From positions 23,077 to 87,076 of the forward strand of contig JAQVCM010000011.1 in NCBI GenBank assembly GCA_028689775.1: 64,000 bases of DNA. The letters run 5' to 3'. A program made the position numbers and the translations under genes. Below are positions 7,993-16,553 of the stretch, piece after piece. Position 1 is the first letter of the stretch, and each line of letters begins with the position of its first letter. The notes beneath the pieces were generated by a model, which saw nothing but the letters and a program-made list of their open reading frames with translations, had not been told where the DNA came from and made no database searches. This stretch comes from Crocinitomicaceae bacterium. GTDB lineage: Bacteria > Bacteroidota > Bacteroidia > Flavobacteriales_D > Crocinitomicaceae.

Positions 7993-8666
7993 GCTTTTTT
8001 CACTTTGACATTCATGACGAAATCTTTCAGATAAAATGGTTCAAAGTAAGCCACATCTTCAAACTCAGCATTCAAATATTTTTGATAACCCACTGCTACT
8101 TGACCTTTTGCAGACGAAAGAATGTTGGAAGCAATCGTGATGTTTCGATTCGACCAAATTTCACGTAATTTTTCTGCACCATCACCACAAGCGACAAAAG
8201 GTTCGAACTCGAGGTAGGAATCTTCTTCAATCACATCTGCAGAAATTGGTTTAAGAACCGTTTCATTTCCATCCAAGATGCTTGCAAAAACTTCCATTCT
8301 TCTCGCATCAATTAATGCTGCAATGGCCTGATTTGGATATACTTCTTTTGCCATTTGTTGAATAGACAACAAGGAGTCGATGGCAATCAAGGGAATTCCC
8401 AATGCGTAACACAACCCTTTGGCCGTTGATACTCCTATTCTTAATCCGGTATATGAACCTGGACCAGAAGAAACCGAAACAGCGACAAGTTCCTTGACAT
8501 CAACCTGTTCGCTGGCTAAAGCATCTTCAATCAGCAAGGTCAGTTTTTCGCCATGTGCGTAACCATCCTCTTCAATCTCTTTGAGTTGAAGCAATTTTCC
8601 ATTCATAGATAAAGCAACCGAACAAACTTTGGTGGCCGTTTCTAGATGTAAGATGTAATTTTTCAT
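7989..8666 (-). CDS. tsaB: tRNA threonylcarbamoyladenosine biosynthesis protein TsaB
   Basis: 225-aa ASKHA-fold protein, the non-catalytic partner of TsaD in t6A37 modification of ANN-decoding tRNAs. The diagnostic stretch SSGPGSYTGLRIGVSTAKGL is at about 66-85, with N-terminal LHLETATKVCSVAL. Four-base overlaps with the response regulator upstream and the DAHP synthase downstream indicate a translationally coupled operon. TsaD and TsaE are not in the window. Confidence 0.92.
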   Translation of the reverse strand: MKNYILHLETATKVCSVALSMNGKLLQLKEIEEDGYAHGEKLTLLIEDALASEQVDVKELVAVSVSSGPGSYTGLRIGVSTAKGLCYALGIPLIAIDSLLSIQQMAKEVYPNQAIAALIDARRMEVFASILDGNETVLKPISADVIEEDSYLEFEPFVACGDGAEKLREIWSNRNITIASNILSSAKGQVAVGYQKYLNAEFEDVAYFEPFYLKDFVMNVKVKKA

Positions 8667-9355
8667 TCTTCTTTAACTTCCAACTTAAAACCGATTCCGT
8701 GAATGTTGTTGATGAGCACTGAATCATCTTCTTTGAAGTATTTTCGAAGTTTCGTAATGAATACATCTAAACTTCTTCCAACAAAATAATCGTCTTGCCC
8801 CCAAACTGCATTCAAAACAATTTCTCTTGTAACCACCTGATTTTTAAACTTGCAAAGCATTTTTAAAATTTGAGCTTCTTTTTTAGTCAGCGTTTTGATG
8901 TCCTCTCCAATAGATAAGGTGTAATTTTCAACGTCAAAACTATATTTACCCAATTGAATAACCGTTTCCTCTTGCGGTTGATCGTCGATGTTTAAACGAC
9001 GTAATAAGGACTTAATTCTGACGTTTAACTCATCAAAACTGAATGGTTTTGTTAGATAATCATCACCTCCAGAATTAAAACCTTCTACTTTATCTTCCGT
9101 CATGGACTTCGCTGTTAAGAAGATAATCGGAATTTCCTTATCAATTTTACGAATGTCTTTCGCCAAGGTAAAACCATCTTTTTTAGGCATCATGACATCC
9201 AAAATACACAAATTAAAAGCCTCATCATTAAAGCGTTGATAGGCATCCATTCCGTTTGAACAAAGTGTTACCTGGTATCCTTCTGCACGTAGTTGATCTG
9301 CAATCACAAACCCTAAACTCGTATCGTCTTCTGCTAATAGAATCTTTGCTTTCAT
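8663..9355 (-). CDS. OmpR/PhoB-type response regulator (RprY-like)
   Basis: 230-aa two-component regulator. Receiver domain 1-120 with acidic pocket Asp10/Asp11, phospho-acceptor Asp53 (LCILDVMMPKKDG), Thr in FLTAKS and Lys in LTKPFS. Winged-helix DNA-binding domain about 130-228 (LTKKEAQILKMLCKF, VGRSLDVFITKLRKYF). It resembles RprY of Bacteroidota. No histidine kinase is adjacent, so the sensor must be elsewhere. Heads the operon containing tsaB and the shikimate genes; whether it autoregulates that operon is unknown. Confidence 0.92.
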   Translation of the reverse strand: MKAKILLAEDDTSLGFVIADQLRAEGYQVTLCSNGMDAYQRFNDEAFNLCILDVMMPKKDGFTLAKDIRKIDKEIPIIFLTAKSMTEDKVEGFNSGGDDYLTKPFSFDELNVRIKSLLRRLNIDDQPQEETVIQLGKYSFDVENYTLSIGEDIKTLTKKEAQILKMLCKFKNQVVTREIVLNAVWGQDDYFVGRSLDVFITKLRKYFKEDDSVLINNIHGIGFKLEVKEE

Positions 9356-9574
9356 TGAACAATTTTTTTTGAAAATTAATGAATAAAAATGGATTTAGAA
9401 TCGAATTTAAACTGAATTTATCCTTTTTGACTAAAGAAACCCATTTAATGATTAAACGGTAAAATAAGAAATTAAGTGTATAAGTTCGTTCTCTTTCCTG
9501 CAAGCTTCAACCGAGAAGGCTGAAAATAAATAAAAGTTTAGCGAACGATTGCGAAAAGTAAATTGAATAAAGCG

Positions 9575-9582
9575 TATCTTTG
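9575..9582 (+). promoter_or_regulatory. -7 promoter box TATCTTTG of prs-rplY
   Basis: Exact TAnnTTTG match 20 bases upstream of the prs ATG at 9603. Because it ends at 9582, it rules out the longer GTG start at that base. Confidence 0.65.
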
Positions 9583-9602
9583 TGCTCTTAAAAGTCAAGA
9601 AA

Positions 9603-10538
9603 ATGTCAGTTGGAGTAAAAATATTTTCAGGAAGAGCATCGCATGAACTAGCAAAAAGAATTGCTACATCTTATGGAATTGAACTCGGAGACGTTAAAGT
9701 TCAAGAGTTTAGTGATGGCGAGTTTCAACCTTCTTTTGAAGAAACAGTTCGAGGTCAAGATGTATTCATCGTACAATCAACCATGCCTCCTTCTGATAAT
9801 CTATTTGAACTTTTATTGATGATTGATGCTGCAAGAAGAGCATCTGCTCGTAAAATAATTGCAGTAATTCCTTATTTCGGATTTGCAAGACAAGATCGCA
9901 AAGATAAACCTCGTGTTGCTATTGGAGCAAAATTGGTAGCCAACATGTTGATGGCAGCTGGAGTTGATCGATTAATCACGATGGATTTACACGCAGATCA
10001 AATTCAAGGCTTTTTTGAAGTTCCAGTTGATCATTTATATGGTTCTACCATTTTCTTTAAAGAAATGGAAGCTTTAAACAACGGAAACTTAATTTTAGCT
10101 GCTCCAGACGCTGGAGGTGCAAAACGCGCTAACTCGTACGCTAAGAAATTAGATGTTGGTTTGGCAATTTGTCACAAACAAAGAAAAAAAGCCAATGAAG
10201 TTGCTGAAATGACGGTCATTGGTGATGTAGAAGGAAAAGATGTTATTTTAGTTGACGACATGTGCGATACTGCAGGAACGTTGACAAAAGCAGCAGATCT
10301 TTTCATGGAAAAAGGAGCATTGAGTGTTCGTGCATTTTGTACACACGCCGTGCTATCTGGTCCTGCATACGAACGCATCGAAAATTCAAAAATCACGGAA
10401 CTAATCGTAACCGATACCATTCCACTAAAACGTAAATCTGATAAAATTAGAGTTGTTCCAGTCAACGATCTTTTTTCAGATGTTATCAAACGATTGGTCA
10501 ACAACCAATCCATCAGTTCGCATTTTATCATATCATAA
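9603..10538 (+). CDS. prs: ribose-phosphate pyrophosphokinase (PRPP synthetase)
   Basis: About 311-aa enzyme making phosphoribosyl pyrophosphate from ribose-5-phosphate and ATP, feeding nucleotide, His and Trp synthesis. Visible: N-terminal FSGRASHELAKRIA, flexible-loop region FGFARQDRKDKPR, the DLHADQIQGFF motif, and the PRPP-binding VILVDDMCDTAGTL. A frame-extended GTG start at 9582 overlaps the promoter box, so the ATG at 9603 (MSVGVKIF) is preferred. The C-terminus carries three extra residues (HFIIS end). It is followed 16 bases later by rplY in one transcription unit. Confidence 0.95.
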   Translation: MSVGVKIFSGRASHELAKRIATSYGIELGDVKVQEFSDGEFQPSFEETVRGQDVFIVQSTMPPSDNLFELLLMIDAARRASARKIIAVIPYFGFARQDRKDKPRVAIGAKLVANMLMAAGVDRLITMDLHADQIQGFFEVPVDHLYGSTIFFKEMEALNNGNLILAAPDAGGAKRANSYAKKLDVGLAICHKQRKKANEVAEMTVIGDVEGKDVILVDDMCDTAGTLTKAADLFMEKGALSVRAFCTHAVLSGPAYERIENSKITELIVTDTIPLKRKSDKIRVVPVNDLFSDVIKRLVNNQSISSHFIIS

Positions 10539-10554
10539 TAACAAATAAACAAAA

Positions 10555-11145
10555 ATGAAAGTAGCAAAATTGAGCGGCTCAGTTAGAACGAGCGTAGGGA
10601 AAAAAGGTTCTCATGCATTGAGAGCAGCTGACTTAGTACCATGTGTAATTTATGGTCAAGGAACACAAGTACATTTTTCTGCAAAGAAAAATGACATTGA
10701 AAAAATCGTTTTTTCACCAGAGGTTTACCAAATTGAATTGGACATCGACGGAGACAAACACGAAGCAATCATTCAAGACATCCAACAAGATCCAATTCGT
10801 GGAACTGTTAGACACATTGACTTCTACAAAATCGACGCTAAAAAACCAGTTAAAGTTGGATTACCAGTTCGTGTAACAGGTTCTTCTCGTGGTGTTATGG
10901 CAGGAGGTAAATTATCGCAAGTATTCCGTCGTTTGACAGTTATTGCTTTGCCAGGTGATTTGCCAGATGCAATTATCGTTGATATCTCTCCTTTGAGAAT
11001 TGGTCAAGCGATCCGTGTTTCTCAAATTGAAAACGAAAACTTGAAAATTGTCGAAGATTCAAGAGCGGTTGTAGTTTCAGTTAAAATGTCTCGTGGTGCA
11101 TCTAAAGATGCTCAAGATGACGATGAAGAAGAAGCAGCAGAATAA
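10555..11145 (+). CDS. rplY: 50S ribosomal protein L25/general stress protein Ctc
   Basis: 196-aa 5S rRNA-binding protein with the N-terminal L25 domain (about 1-90; GKKGSHALRAADLVPCVIYG) and the C-terminal Ctc beta domain (about 95-185), ending in a very acidic tail (DAQDDDEEEAAE). The prs-rplY pairing is a common bacterial arrangement. Followed by a good rho-independent terminator at 11167-11198. Confidence 0.95.
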   Translation: MKVAKLSGSVRTSVGKKGSHALRAADLVPCVIYGQGTQVHFSAKKNDIEKIVFSPEVYQIELDIDGDKHEAIIQDIQQDPIRGTVRHIDFYKIDAKKPVKVGLPVRVTGSSRGVMAGGKLSQVFRRLTVIALPGDLPDAIIVDISPLRIGQAIRVSQIENENLKIVEDSRAVVVSVKMSRGASKDAQDDDEEEAAE

Positions 11146-11166
11146 TCTGTATCTATTCGATATCTT

Positions 11167-11198
11167 AAATCCTGATCAATTCGTTGGTCAGGATTTTT
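11167..11198 (+). terminator. rho-independent terminator of prs-rplY
   Basis: AATCCTGAtC / GgTCAGGATT stem followed directly by TTTTTT. Confidence 0.85.
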
Positions 11199-11323
11199 TT
11201 ATTGGTAGCTATTCATCTCTCTGCCAAAGGATGTTCCAGTTATAGCGCTTAAAATTCTTACCTTCGTAGAAATCTTCAATTTTTTAATCAATTTTGATTC
11301 TTATCTACTCATAACGCTCAACC

Positions 11324-12388
11324 ATGAAAAAACTAATTTTCCTTCTTTTCTGCCTCATTACGGTTCATTCTTTTGCTCAAAAAAATGAAGATGTACTCGT
11401 TGAACCTCAACCTCACCTCTTGAAACAATATCATCCAAATGTGAGCTCAAGCGGTAAAAAAACAGTTTATACGATTGTCAAAAAACAAGGCTTCAATTCG
11501 ATAAACGATACCATGCAAGTCGATTTTTACAACGAACAAGGTTTCAAGGTGAAGACGGTTCGATATGAAAACAACCAACCTGAAAGCAGTTTAGAATTTC
11601 GTTACGATGAGAACGGGAATGAAGTGGAAACGAAATATGAAAAAAGAAGTTTACAAAATGTGACCAGTTTCACAGAAAGTACATACAATTCTCAAAATCG
11701 ATTAATTCAAATTCAATCAAAAACACAAAGATTGAATGATATCACTATCAGCAATACGAAAAAATACAATTACAAAGACGATCAACTCATTGAAAAGAAG
11801 ATTTATCAGGGCAAAAACAACTCTCAAATAGATTCGTTTTTTTATCACAACAAGCTCTTGACCCACCATAAACTAATCTATACACAAGCAATTTACGCCT
11901 TTGAAAATAATTACGCATACAATCATACAGGACAATTGATTCTGAAAGAAACTAGAAATTTAATCAAAGACAAAAGCACCAAAGAACTTAGCGGTAAAAC
12001 GGAATATACCTACGAAAAAGGAAACTTAGTAGCTGTTATTGAAATGGAAGGAAAAAACCTAACAAATCAAGAACCTGTTCGAACATTTTATAGCTACGAT
12101 GCGGATGATCAACTTTCTAAAATGCGTGTTGAATACAAATCGTTTTACCGCGATGTGAAGTATGAATATGAGGATGCAAAAATAAGTTCTATTCAGGTGA
12201 TTTCAAACTCAGACAACAACGCCTATTTGAAATTTTGGGTAGCAACATTTGGCAATATGATTTCTGAATTTCCTTTCCAATATGAGGAAAAATTCACGTA
12301 TGACGACAAGGCTAATTTAATCAGTAAAAAGATTCTCTTAAAGGATGAACTCATTCGAGAAATCGTATATCACATTGAATATTATTGA
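11324..12388 (+). CDS. exported protein with YD/RHS-like beta repeats
   Basis: 354 aa with an N-terminal signal peptide (MKKLIFLLFCLITVHSFAQ, cleavage after residue 18-19). The body contains recurrent Y-D/Y-N...G/N-x-L-x-x-K units (FRYDENGNEVETKYE, YNSQNRLIQIQ, YAYNHTGQLILKE, FTYDDKANLISKK) about 35-60 residues apart, like the beta-hairpin repeats of RHS/YD proteins. Likely periplasmic or surface exposed. Weak promoter-like TACCTTCG at 11259-11266. No function can be assigned. A similar repeat style is seen in the protein at 32274-33578. Confidence 0.7.
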   Translation: MKKLIFLLFCLITVHSFAQKNEDVLVEPQPHLLKQYHPNVSSSGKKTVYTIVKKQGFNSINDTMQVDFYNEQGFKVKTVRYENNQPESSLEFRYDENGNEVETKYEKRSLQNVTSFTESTYNSQNRLIQIQSKTQRLNDITISNTKKYNYKDDQLIEKKIYQGKNNSQIDSFFYHNKLLTHHKLIYTQAIYAFENNYAYNHTGQLILKETRNLIKDKSTKELSGKTEYTYEKGNLVAVIEMEGKNLTNQEPVRTFYSYDADDQLSKMRVEYKSFYRDVKYEYEDAKISSIQVISNSDNNAYLKFWVATFGNMISEFPFQYEEKFTYDDKANLISKKILLKDELIREIVYHIEYY

Positions 12389-12477
12389 GTTTCTGTTTGC
12401 TTTTTTTTCGTTTCTATTTTATCTCTAAAATAACCCAATTAGTTCAACTTTGAGGCACGAAAACTGTAAATAATTGC

Positions 12478-12485
12478 TACCTTTA
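12478..12485 (+). promoter_or_regulatory. probable -7 box TACCTTTA of the CoA-transferase gene
   Basis: One mismatch to TAnnTTTG. A TTTG lies at about 12449, 25 bases upstream. Leaves a leader of about 115 bases. Confidence 0.4.
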
Positions 12486-12605
12486 GAATGCAATTAGATC
12501 GGTTTGGATGTCGACTTTTTCGTTGAGACTCTTCGCTTATTTAAGTCCTGAAAAGCCAGCTTTTTGCAATGTTGAAATTTTCAAAAGAAACTAAATCAAA
12601 AAACA

Positions 12606-13868
12606 ATGATAACAAGCGCATCAGAAGCTGTAAAGATCATCAAAAGTGGAGACCATGTATTTATACATTCCGCAGCAGCAGTTCCAAGACAATTGATTCA
12701 CGCCATGACAGAACGCCACGAAGAGTTGCGAAATGTCAGTATTTACCAAATTCATACCGAAGGAGAAGCGCCTTATGCCAATCCGGATTTACATGCTTCG
12801 TTTATCTTAAAACCATTCTTTGTTGGTTCAAACATGCGGTCAACAATTCAGCATGGAAGAGGAAGTTACATTCCGATATTTTTAAGCGAAGTACCTGCTT
12901 TATTTAGAAATGGTATTATTCCGATCGATGTGGCATTGATTACGGTTTCAGCACCCGATAAACACGGTTATTGTTCATTGGGAACATCGGTTGACATTTC
13001 CCTTGCGGCAACGCAAAGTGCTAAAATTGTCATTGCACAAATCAATGATCAAATGCCAAGAACACATGGTGACGGGCTGATTCACATCAGTAAAATCAAT
13101 TACCAAGTAGAATTTTCTGAAGCTTTACCTGAAGTGGAATGTCCTGAATTATCGGAAGAAACCAAAGCAATTGGAAAACACATCAGCGAATTAATTGAAG
13201 ATGGTTCTACTTTACAAATGGGTATTGGTGCAATTCCAAATGCGGTTTTATCTTTTCTGGGAAACCACAAAAATCTCGGTATTCACTCTGAAATGTTTTC
13301 AGACGGAGTTTTACCTTTGATTGAAAGTGGCGTGATCAATGGGTCAAAGAAAAAGAAAAATCCAGGAATGATCGTTTCTTCTTTCGTTGTTGGAAGTAAG
13401 AAATTGTATGATTTTATGGATGACAATCCCATCATTCAAATGCGCGATTTTCAATATGTAAATAGCGTGAGTATCATTCAACAAAACCCAAAAGTGGTAG
13501 CGATCAATAGCGCCATTGAAATTGATTTAACGGGTCAAGTTTGTGCGGATTCAATCGGAAGTAAAATCTTTTCTGGTGTAGGTGGACAAATGGATTTTAT
13601 ACGAGGAGCCAAGCTTTCAGAAGGTGGAAAACCAATTATTGCATTGCCTTCGACAACCAATAAAGGAGTTTCTAAAATTGTTCCATTCCTGAAAGAAGGA
13701 GCTGGTGTCGTGACCACGCGAGCACACGTAAATTATGTTGCAACAGAATACGGAGTTGCCAATTTACATGGGAAAACGATTGAAGAACGCATCAAATTAT
13801 TGATTGACATTGCGCATCCAGAGCATCGAGCAGCACTTTATGAGAGTAGTAAATTGATTTTTGCGTAA
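12606..13868 (+). CDS. acetyl-CoA hydrolase/4-hydroxybutyrate CoA-transferase family protein
   Basis: 420-aa class I CoA-transferase-like enzyme. N-terminal domain with GDHVFIHSAAAVPRQLI; a central LQMGIGAIPNAVLSFL glycine-rich segment; the active-site region AINSAIEIDLTGQVCADSIG supplying the catalytic Glu; then FSGVGGQMDFIRGA and a C-terminal VTTRAHVNYVATEYGVANL. It moves CoA between acyl groups (acetate or 4-hydroxybutyrate) or hydrolyses acetyl-CoA; the actual substrate is not readable. Single gene ending at the 13-bp tandem repeat and a convergent terminator. Confidence 0.9.
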   Translation: MITSASEAVKIIKSGDHVFIHSAAAVPRQLIHAMTERHEELRNVSIYQIHTEGEAPYANPDLHASFILKPFFVGSNMRSTIQHGRGSYIPIFLSEVPALFRNGIIPIDVALITVSAPDKHGYCSLGTSVDISLAATQSAKIVIAQINDQMPRTHGDGLIHISKINYQVEFSEALPEVECPELSEETKAIGKHISELIEDGSTLQMGIGAIPNAVLSFLGNHKNLGIHSEMFSDGVLPLIESGVINGSKKKKNPGMIVSSFVVGSKKLYDFMDDNPIIQMRDFQYVNSVSIIQQNPKVVAINSAIEIDLTGQVCADSIGSKIFSGVGGQMDFIRGAKLSEGGKPIIALPSTTNKGVSKIVPFLKEGAGVVTTRAHVNYVATEYGVANLHGKTIEERIKLLIDIAHPEHRAALYESSKLIFA

Positions 13869-13870
13869 GG

Positions 13871-13922
13871 TTTGTTGTTAGACTTTGTTGTTAGACTTTG
13901 TTGTTAGACTTTGTTGTTAGAC
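13871..13922. repeat. four exact tandem copies of a 13-bp unit
   Basis: TTTGTTGTTAGAC repeated four times without mismatch, two bases after the CoA-transferase stop, then a T-run and a hairpin. Confidence 0.9.
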
Positions 13923-13931
13923 TTTTTTTTA

Positions 13932-13966
13932 CATCGTAGTGGCGAAATTATTTTGCTACTACGATG
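13932..13966. terminator. bidirectional hairpin between convergent genes
   Basis: Perfect CATCGTAGT / ACTACGATG outer stem with imperfect inner pairing (GGCgAA / TTtTGC), preceded by TTTTTTTT. Serves the CoA-transferase (+) and helicase (-) genes. Confidence 0.65.
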
Positions 13967-13987
13967 TGAAAATTACTTCATTTCAAC

Positions 13988-15283
13988 TTACTTATTCTCA
14001 GCCCAATAATTTGCCAAAACTTTATCAATCAATTCCTCTTTGGTCAAATGGTGAAAAACCGTTTTGACTCGTTGTTTTAGTTCTTCTGAAATCTCTCGAT
14101 TTGGTTTTGTTTTGAACACTTTTTTAGCCCAAACTAAGGCATTATTCGACTCGATGTCATTTTCATTTGCTTTATCAACAGGTTTGAAATGAATTCCAAG
14201 TTCTTCTTCAAAACGTCCAATACCTTCAATTTCATCTTTCTGAATAATGGTCATCGAAAGTCCGTTTGCCCCTGCTCTACCCGTTCTTCCACTTCGATGT
14301 ACATAAGCTTCGTGCGTGTCTGGCAAGTGATAATTTACAACGTACGCCAATTCTTTGATGTCAATTCCACGCGCAACTAAATCCGTGGCGACCAAAATAT
14401 CAAGGTGTCCTTCTCGAAATTGGTCCATGATGCGATCGCGAATACCTTGGGTTAAACTTCCGTGCAATGCACCTGATGAAATCTTGCGAATGGCTAAATT
14501 TTTAGCCAATTTATTGACAGCAGCTTTGGTTTTGCAGAATATAATTCCTCGTCCGCCTTCTTGGGTGCTCAAGAAATGTAAAAGCACATCCAATTTTTCA
14601 ATCGGCTCAACAACCATGTATTGGTGATCAATTCCAACGTGACCTAAAGTAGCCATATCGGAATGTACCGATAATTGATTTTTGTGCATGTAATTATGAA
14701 CAATGTCCTTTAATTCGCCTGGCATCGTAGCACTAAAAAGAAGTGTTCGTCGCGTTTTAGGCATTGCTTTTAAAATGGGCATCAAGTTTTCTTTCAAACC
14801 TTGAAACATTTCATCTGCCTCGTCTAAAACGAAGTTTTTCAAATCTTTCACATCCAAGGAACTTTTCTCCAGCAATTCTAAAAATCGCCCAGGTGTTGCA
14901 ACTACGATGTGAGTTGGTGATTTCAATTCTTTTTCTTGGGTTTTGATTGGACTTCCGCCAGTTAGCAAAACGATTGAAACTTCTGGTATGTATTTGGAAT
15001 AAGAAATGAGGTTGTTGTAAATCTGTTGGCTCAGCTCTCTTGTAGGTGATAAAATCACCGTTTGAAGGTTGTCATTTTCTAAATCAACCAGCTGAATTAA
15101 AGACAATCCAAAAGCAGCAGTCTTACCCGTACCCGTTTTTGCAAGCGCAACAAGATCTTCAGTTTGATTTAGAACCATTGGAATCACTTGTTCTTGAATA
15201 TCGGTTGCAACAGTTATTTCTAAATCATTTAAAGCTTGTTGAAGTTGAGAATTAATTCCTAATTCGGATAAAAGTTTGGACAT
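13988..15283 (-). CDS. DEAD-box ATP-dependent RNA helicase
   Basis: 431-aa complete DEAD-box helicase. Q-motif region (about 8-32), Walker A AKTGTGKT (48-55), PTREL, TPGR, DEAD (154-157), SAT (184-186), then domain 2 with IIFCKTKAAV, ARGID (304-308) and HRSGRTGR (329-336), plus a short C-terminal extension. Likely remodels rRNA or mRNA structure. A TTG start at 15298 is possible in frame, but the -7 box at 15296-15303 covers it, so ATG at 15283 is chosen. In contrast to the pseudo-domain at 2844-3461, all catalytic motifs are intact. Confidence 0.93.
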   Translation of the reverse strand: MSKLLSELGINSQLQQALNDLEITVATDIQEQVIPMVLNQTEDLVALAKTGTGKTAAFGLSLIQLVDLENDNLQTVILSPTRELSQQIYNNLISYSKYIPEVSIVLLTGGSPIKTQEKELKSPTHIVVATPGRFLELLEKSSLDVKDLKNFVLDEADEMFQGLKENLMPILKAMPKTRRTLLFSATMPGELKDIVHNYMHKNQLSVHSDMATLGHVGIDHQYMVVEPIEKLDVLLHFLSTQEGGRGIIFCKTKAAVNKLAKNLAIRKISSGALHGSLTQGIRDRIMDQFREGHLDILVATDLVARGIDIKELAYVVNYHLPDTHEAYVHRSGRTGRAGANGLSMTIIQKDEIEGIGRFEEELGIHFKPVDKANENDIESNNALVWAKKVFKTKPNREISEELKQRVKTVFHHLTKEELIDKVLANYWAENK

Positions 15284-15295
15284 GTTTTTTTTTGA

Positions 15296-15303
15296 CAAAG
15301 ATA
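15296..15303 (-). promoter_or_regulatory. -7 promoter box TATCTTTG of the DEAD-box helicase gene
   Basis: Exact minus-strand match to TAnnTTTG, 12 bases before the ATG at 15283. It decides the start codon. Confidence 0.6.
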
Positions 15304-15423
15304 GAAACAGTTTTTGATAATTGTTGAATTGCTTGCTGTTTGCAGCTGGGGAATAAACCGATTTTATTTCTGTGAAAAATTCATATTGTAATACTAGTTA
15401 TCAACAGGAAGATTAAAACTATT

Positions 15424-15932
15424 TCGGCTAAAGCCAGATTGTCTTTCGATCTATTCAAGTGAATGGGCTAAAGCCGCATTCCAATTGAAAAGTTTAGCGA
15501 AAATTATTGTACAACTGTTTCAACAAAAGCAGGTTTTGATTGCAATTATTCAAGTGAATGGGTTAAAGCCGCATTCCAAATTAAAAAGTTTATCGATATG
15601 ATATAGCAACTATTTCGGTAAACAAAGATTGAGCTGCTGGATGTCAAAATCTCAAAAGGATGCTTTTGAGATTTTGCTGAACGCACCAACAAAAAGTCAT
15701 TGCGAACAGAAATGAAACTTTTTCAGTTTCGATTCTGGAAGAATCTTTTTTTGACTGCAGGAGAATCTCATTTTAAGATTGGATTATTATTTCGGCTAAA
15801 GCCAGATTGTCTTTGGATCTATTCAAGTGAATGGGCTAAAGCCGCATTCCAATTGAAAAGTGTATCGCAAATTTTCAGTTTCGATTCTGGAGGAATCATT
15901 TTTTGTTTGAAGGAGAATTTCATTTTAAGGTA
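15424..15932. repeat. cluster of modular REP-like intergenic repeats
   Basis: This 740-base gene-free gap holds repeat modules. Module B (GGCTAAAGCC...GGGCTAAAGCCGCATTCC) lies at 15424-15492, partly at 15550-15590, and at 15791-15860. Module A (TTTTTCAGTTTCGATTCTGG and flanks) lies at 15696-15776 and 15873-15932. A hairpin module C lies at 15645-15676 (CAAAATCTCAAAAG / CTTTTGAGATTTTG). All three module types recur in the opposite orientation at 29.4-30.1 kb. No gene is present; short open frames here are repeat-derived. Confidence 0.85.
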
Positions 15933-15990
15933 GAATCGACAATTCAGAATATATTTTCATGCAATTTGAATCTAATTAAATTAAAAATTG

Positions 15991-15998
15991 TACATTTG
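15991..15998 (+). promoter_or_regulatory. -7 promoter box TACATTTG of the DoxX-nitroreductase operon
   Basis: Exact TAnnTTTG; a TTTG lies 22 bases upstream (15965-15968) as a -33 candidate. Confidence 0.65.
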
Positions 15999-16007
15999 CA
16001 TCGTGTG

Positions 16008-16018
16008 CGATTTAATCG
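16008..16018. promoter_or_regulatory. candidate OhrR/MarR operator CGATTTAATCG
   Basis: Perfect 5+1+5 palindrome beginning 10 bases beyond the end of the -7 box, covering the expected transcription start. The gpx-marR promoter has a near-identical site at exactly the same spacing (22234-22244). Confidence 0.5.
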
Positions 16019-16038
16019 GGCAAAATAAACCAAATAAC

Positions 16039-16458
16039 ATGCAAGACAAAACATCCGTATTACAAAAAGTAAGTAGAATCATTTTGGCCATCATTATGAT
16101 CTATGCTGGCTTCAGTCACCTGACCTTTAACCGAGTAGATTTTCAAGCTCAAGTTCCAGATTGGGTTCCGCTCAGTAAAGATTTGGTGGTTATTTTATCA
16201 GGAATTGTTGAAATGATTCTCGGCTTGGGCTTGGCGCTCTGGAAAAACAAGCGCATTCATTTCGGCTGGGCATTGGCATTGTTTTTTGTATTGATATTTC
16301 CAGGAAATATTTCACAATACGTAGATGGAAAAGATGCTTTCGGAGCTTTAAACTCTGATAATTCGCGCTTGATTCGCCTGTTTTTTCAGCCTGTTCTAGT
16401 AGTTTGGGCACTTTGGTCAAGTGGTGCGTGGACAGTGTGGAGAAAGAGCAAAAAGTAA
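16039..16458 (+). CDS. DoxX-family membrane protein
   Basis: About 139-aa inner-membrane protein with four hydrophobic segments (VSRIILAIIMIYAGFSHL, LVVILSGIVEMILGLGLAL, FGWALALFFVLIFPGNISQYV, LIRLFFQPVLVVWALW) typical of DoxX-like small membrane proteins, often linked to oxidative or thiol stress. A frame extension upstream would run back into the promoter box, so ATG 16039 is chosen. First gene of an operon with the nitroreductase at 16554 (95-base gap) and probably controlled by the operator at 16008-16018. Confidence 0.8.
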   Translation: MQDKTSVLQKVSRIILAIIMIYAGFSHLTFNRVDFQAQVPDWVPLSKDLVVILSGIVEMILGLGLALWKNKRIHFGWALALFFVLIFPGNISQYVDGKDAFGALNSDNSRLIRLFFQPVLVVWALWSSGAWTVWRKSKK

Positions 16459-16553
16459 GCGAAAATACCTCGATCCAAGTACATAAAAATCATCATTCAG
16501 AAGTAATATAACAAGAGTACAAATCATACAAACAATAGAAAATCACAAACAAA

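Noticed and set aside
12569..12907. 112-aa frame overlapping the CoA-transferase
   Set aside because: Out-of-frame shadow of the real gene.
15700..15933. 77-aa open frame
   Set aside because: Consists of repeat modules A and B.
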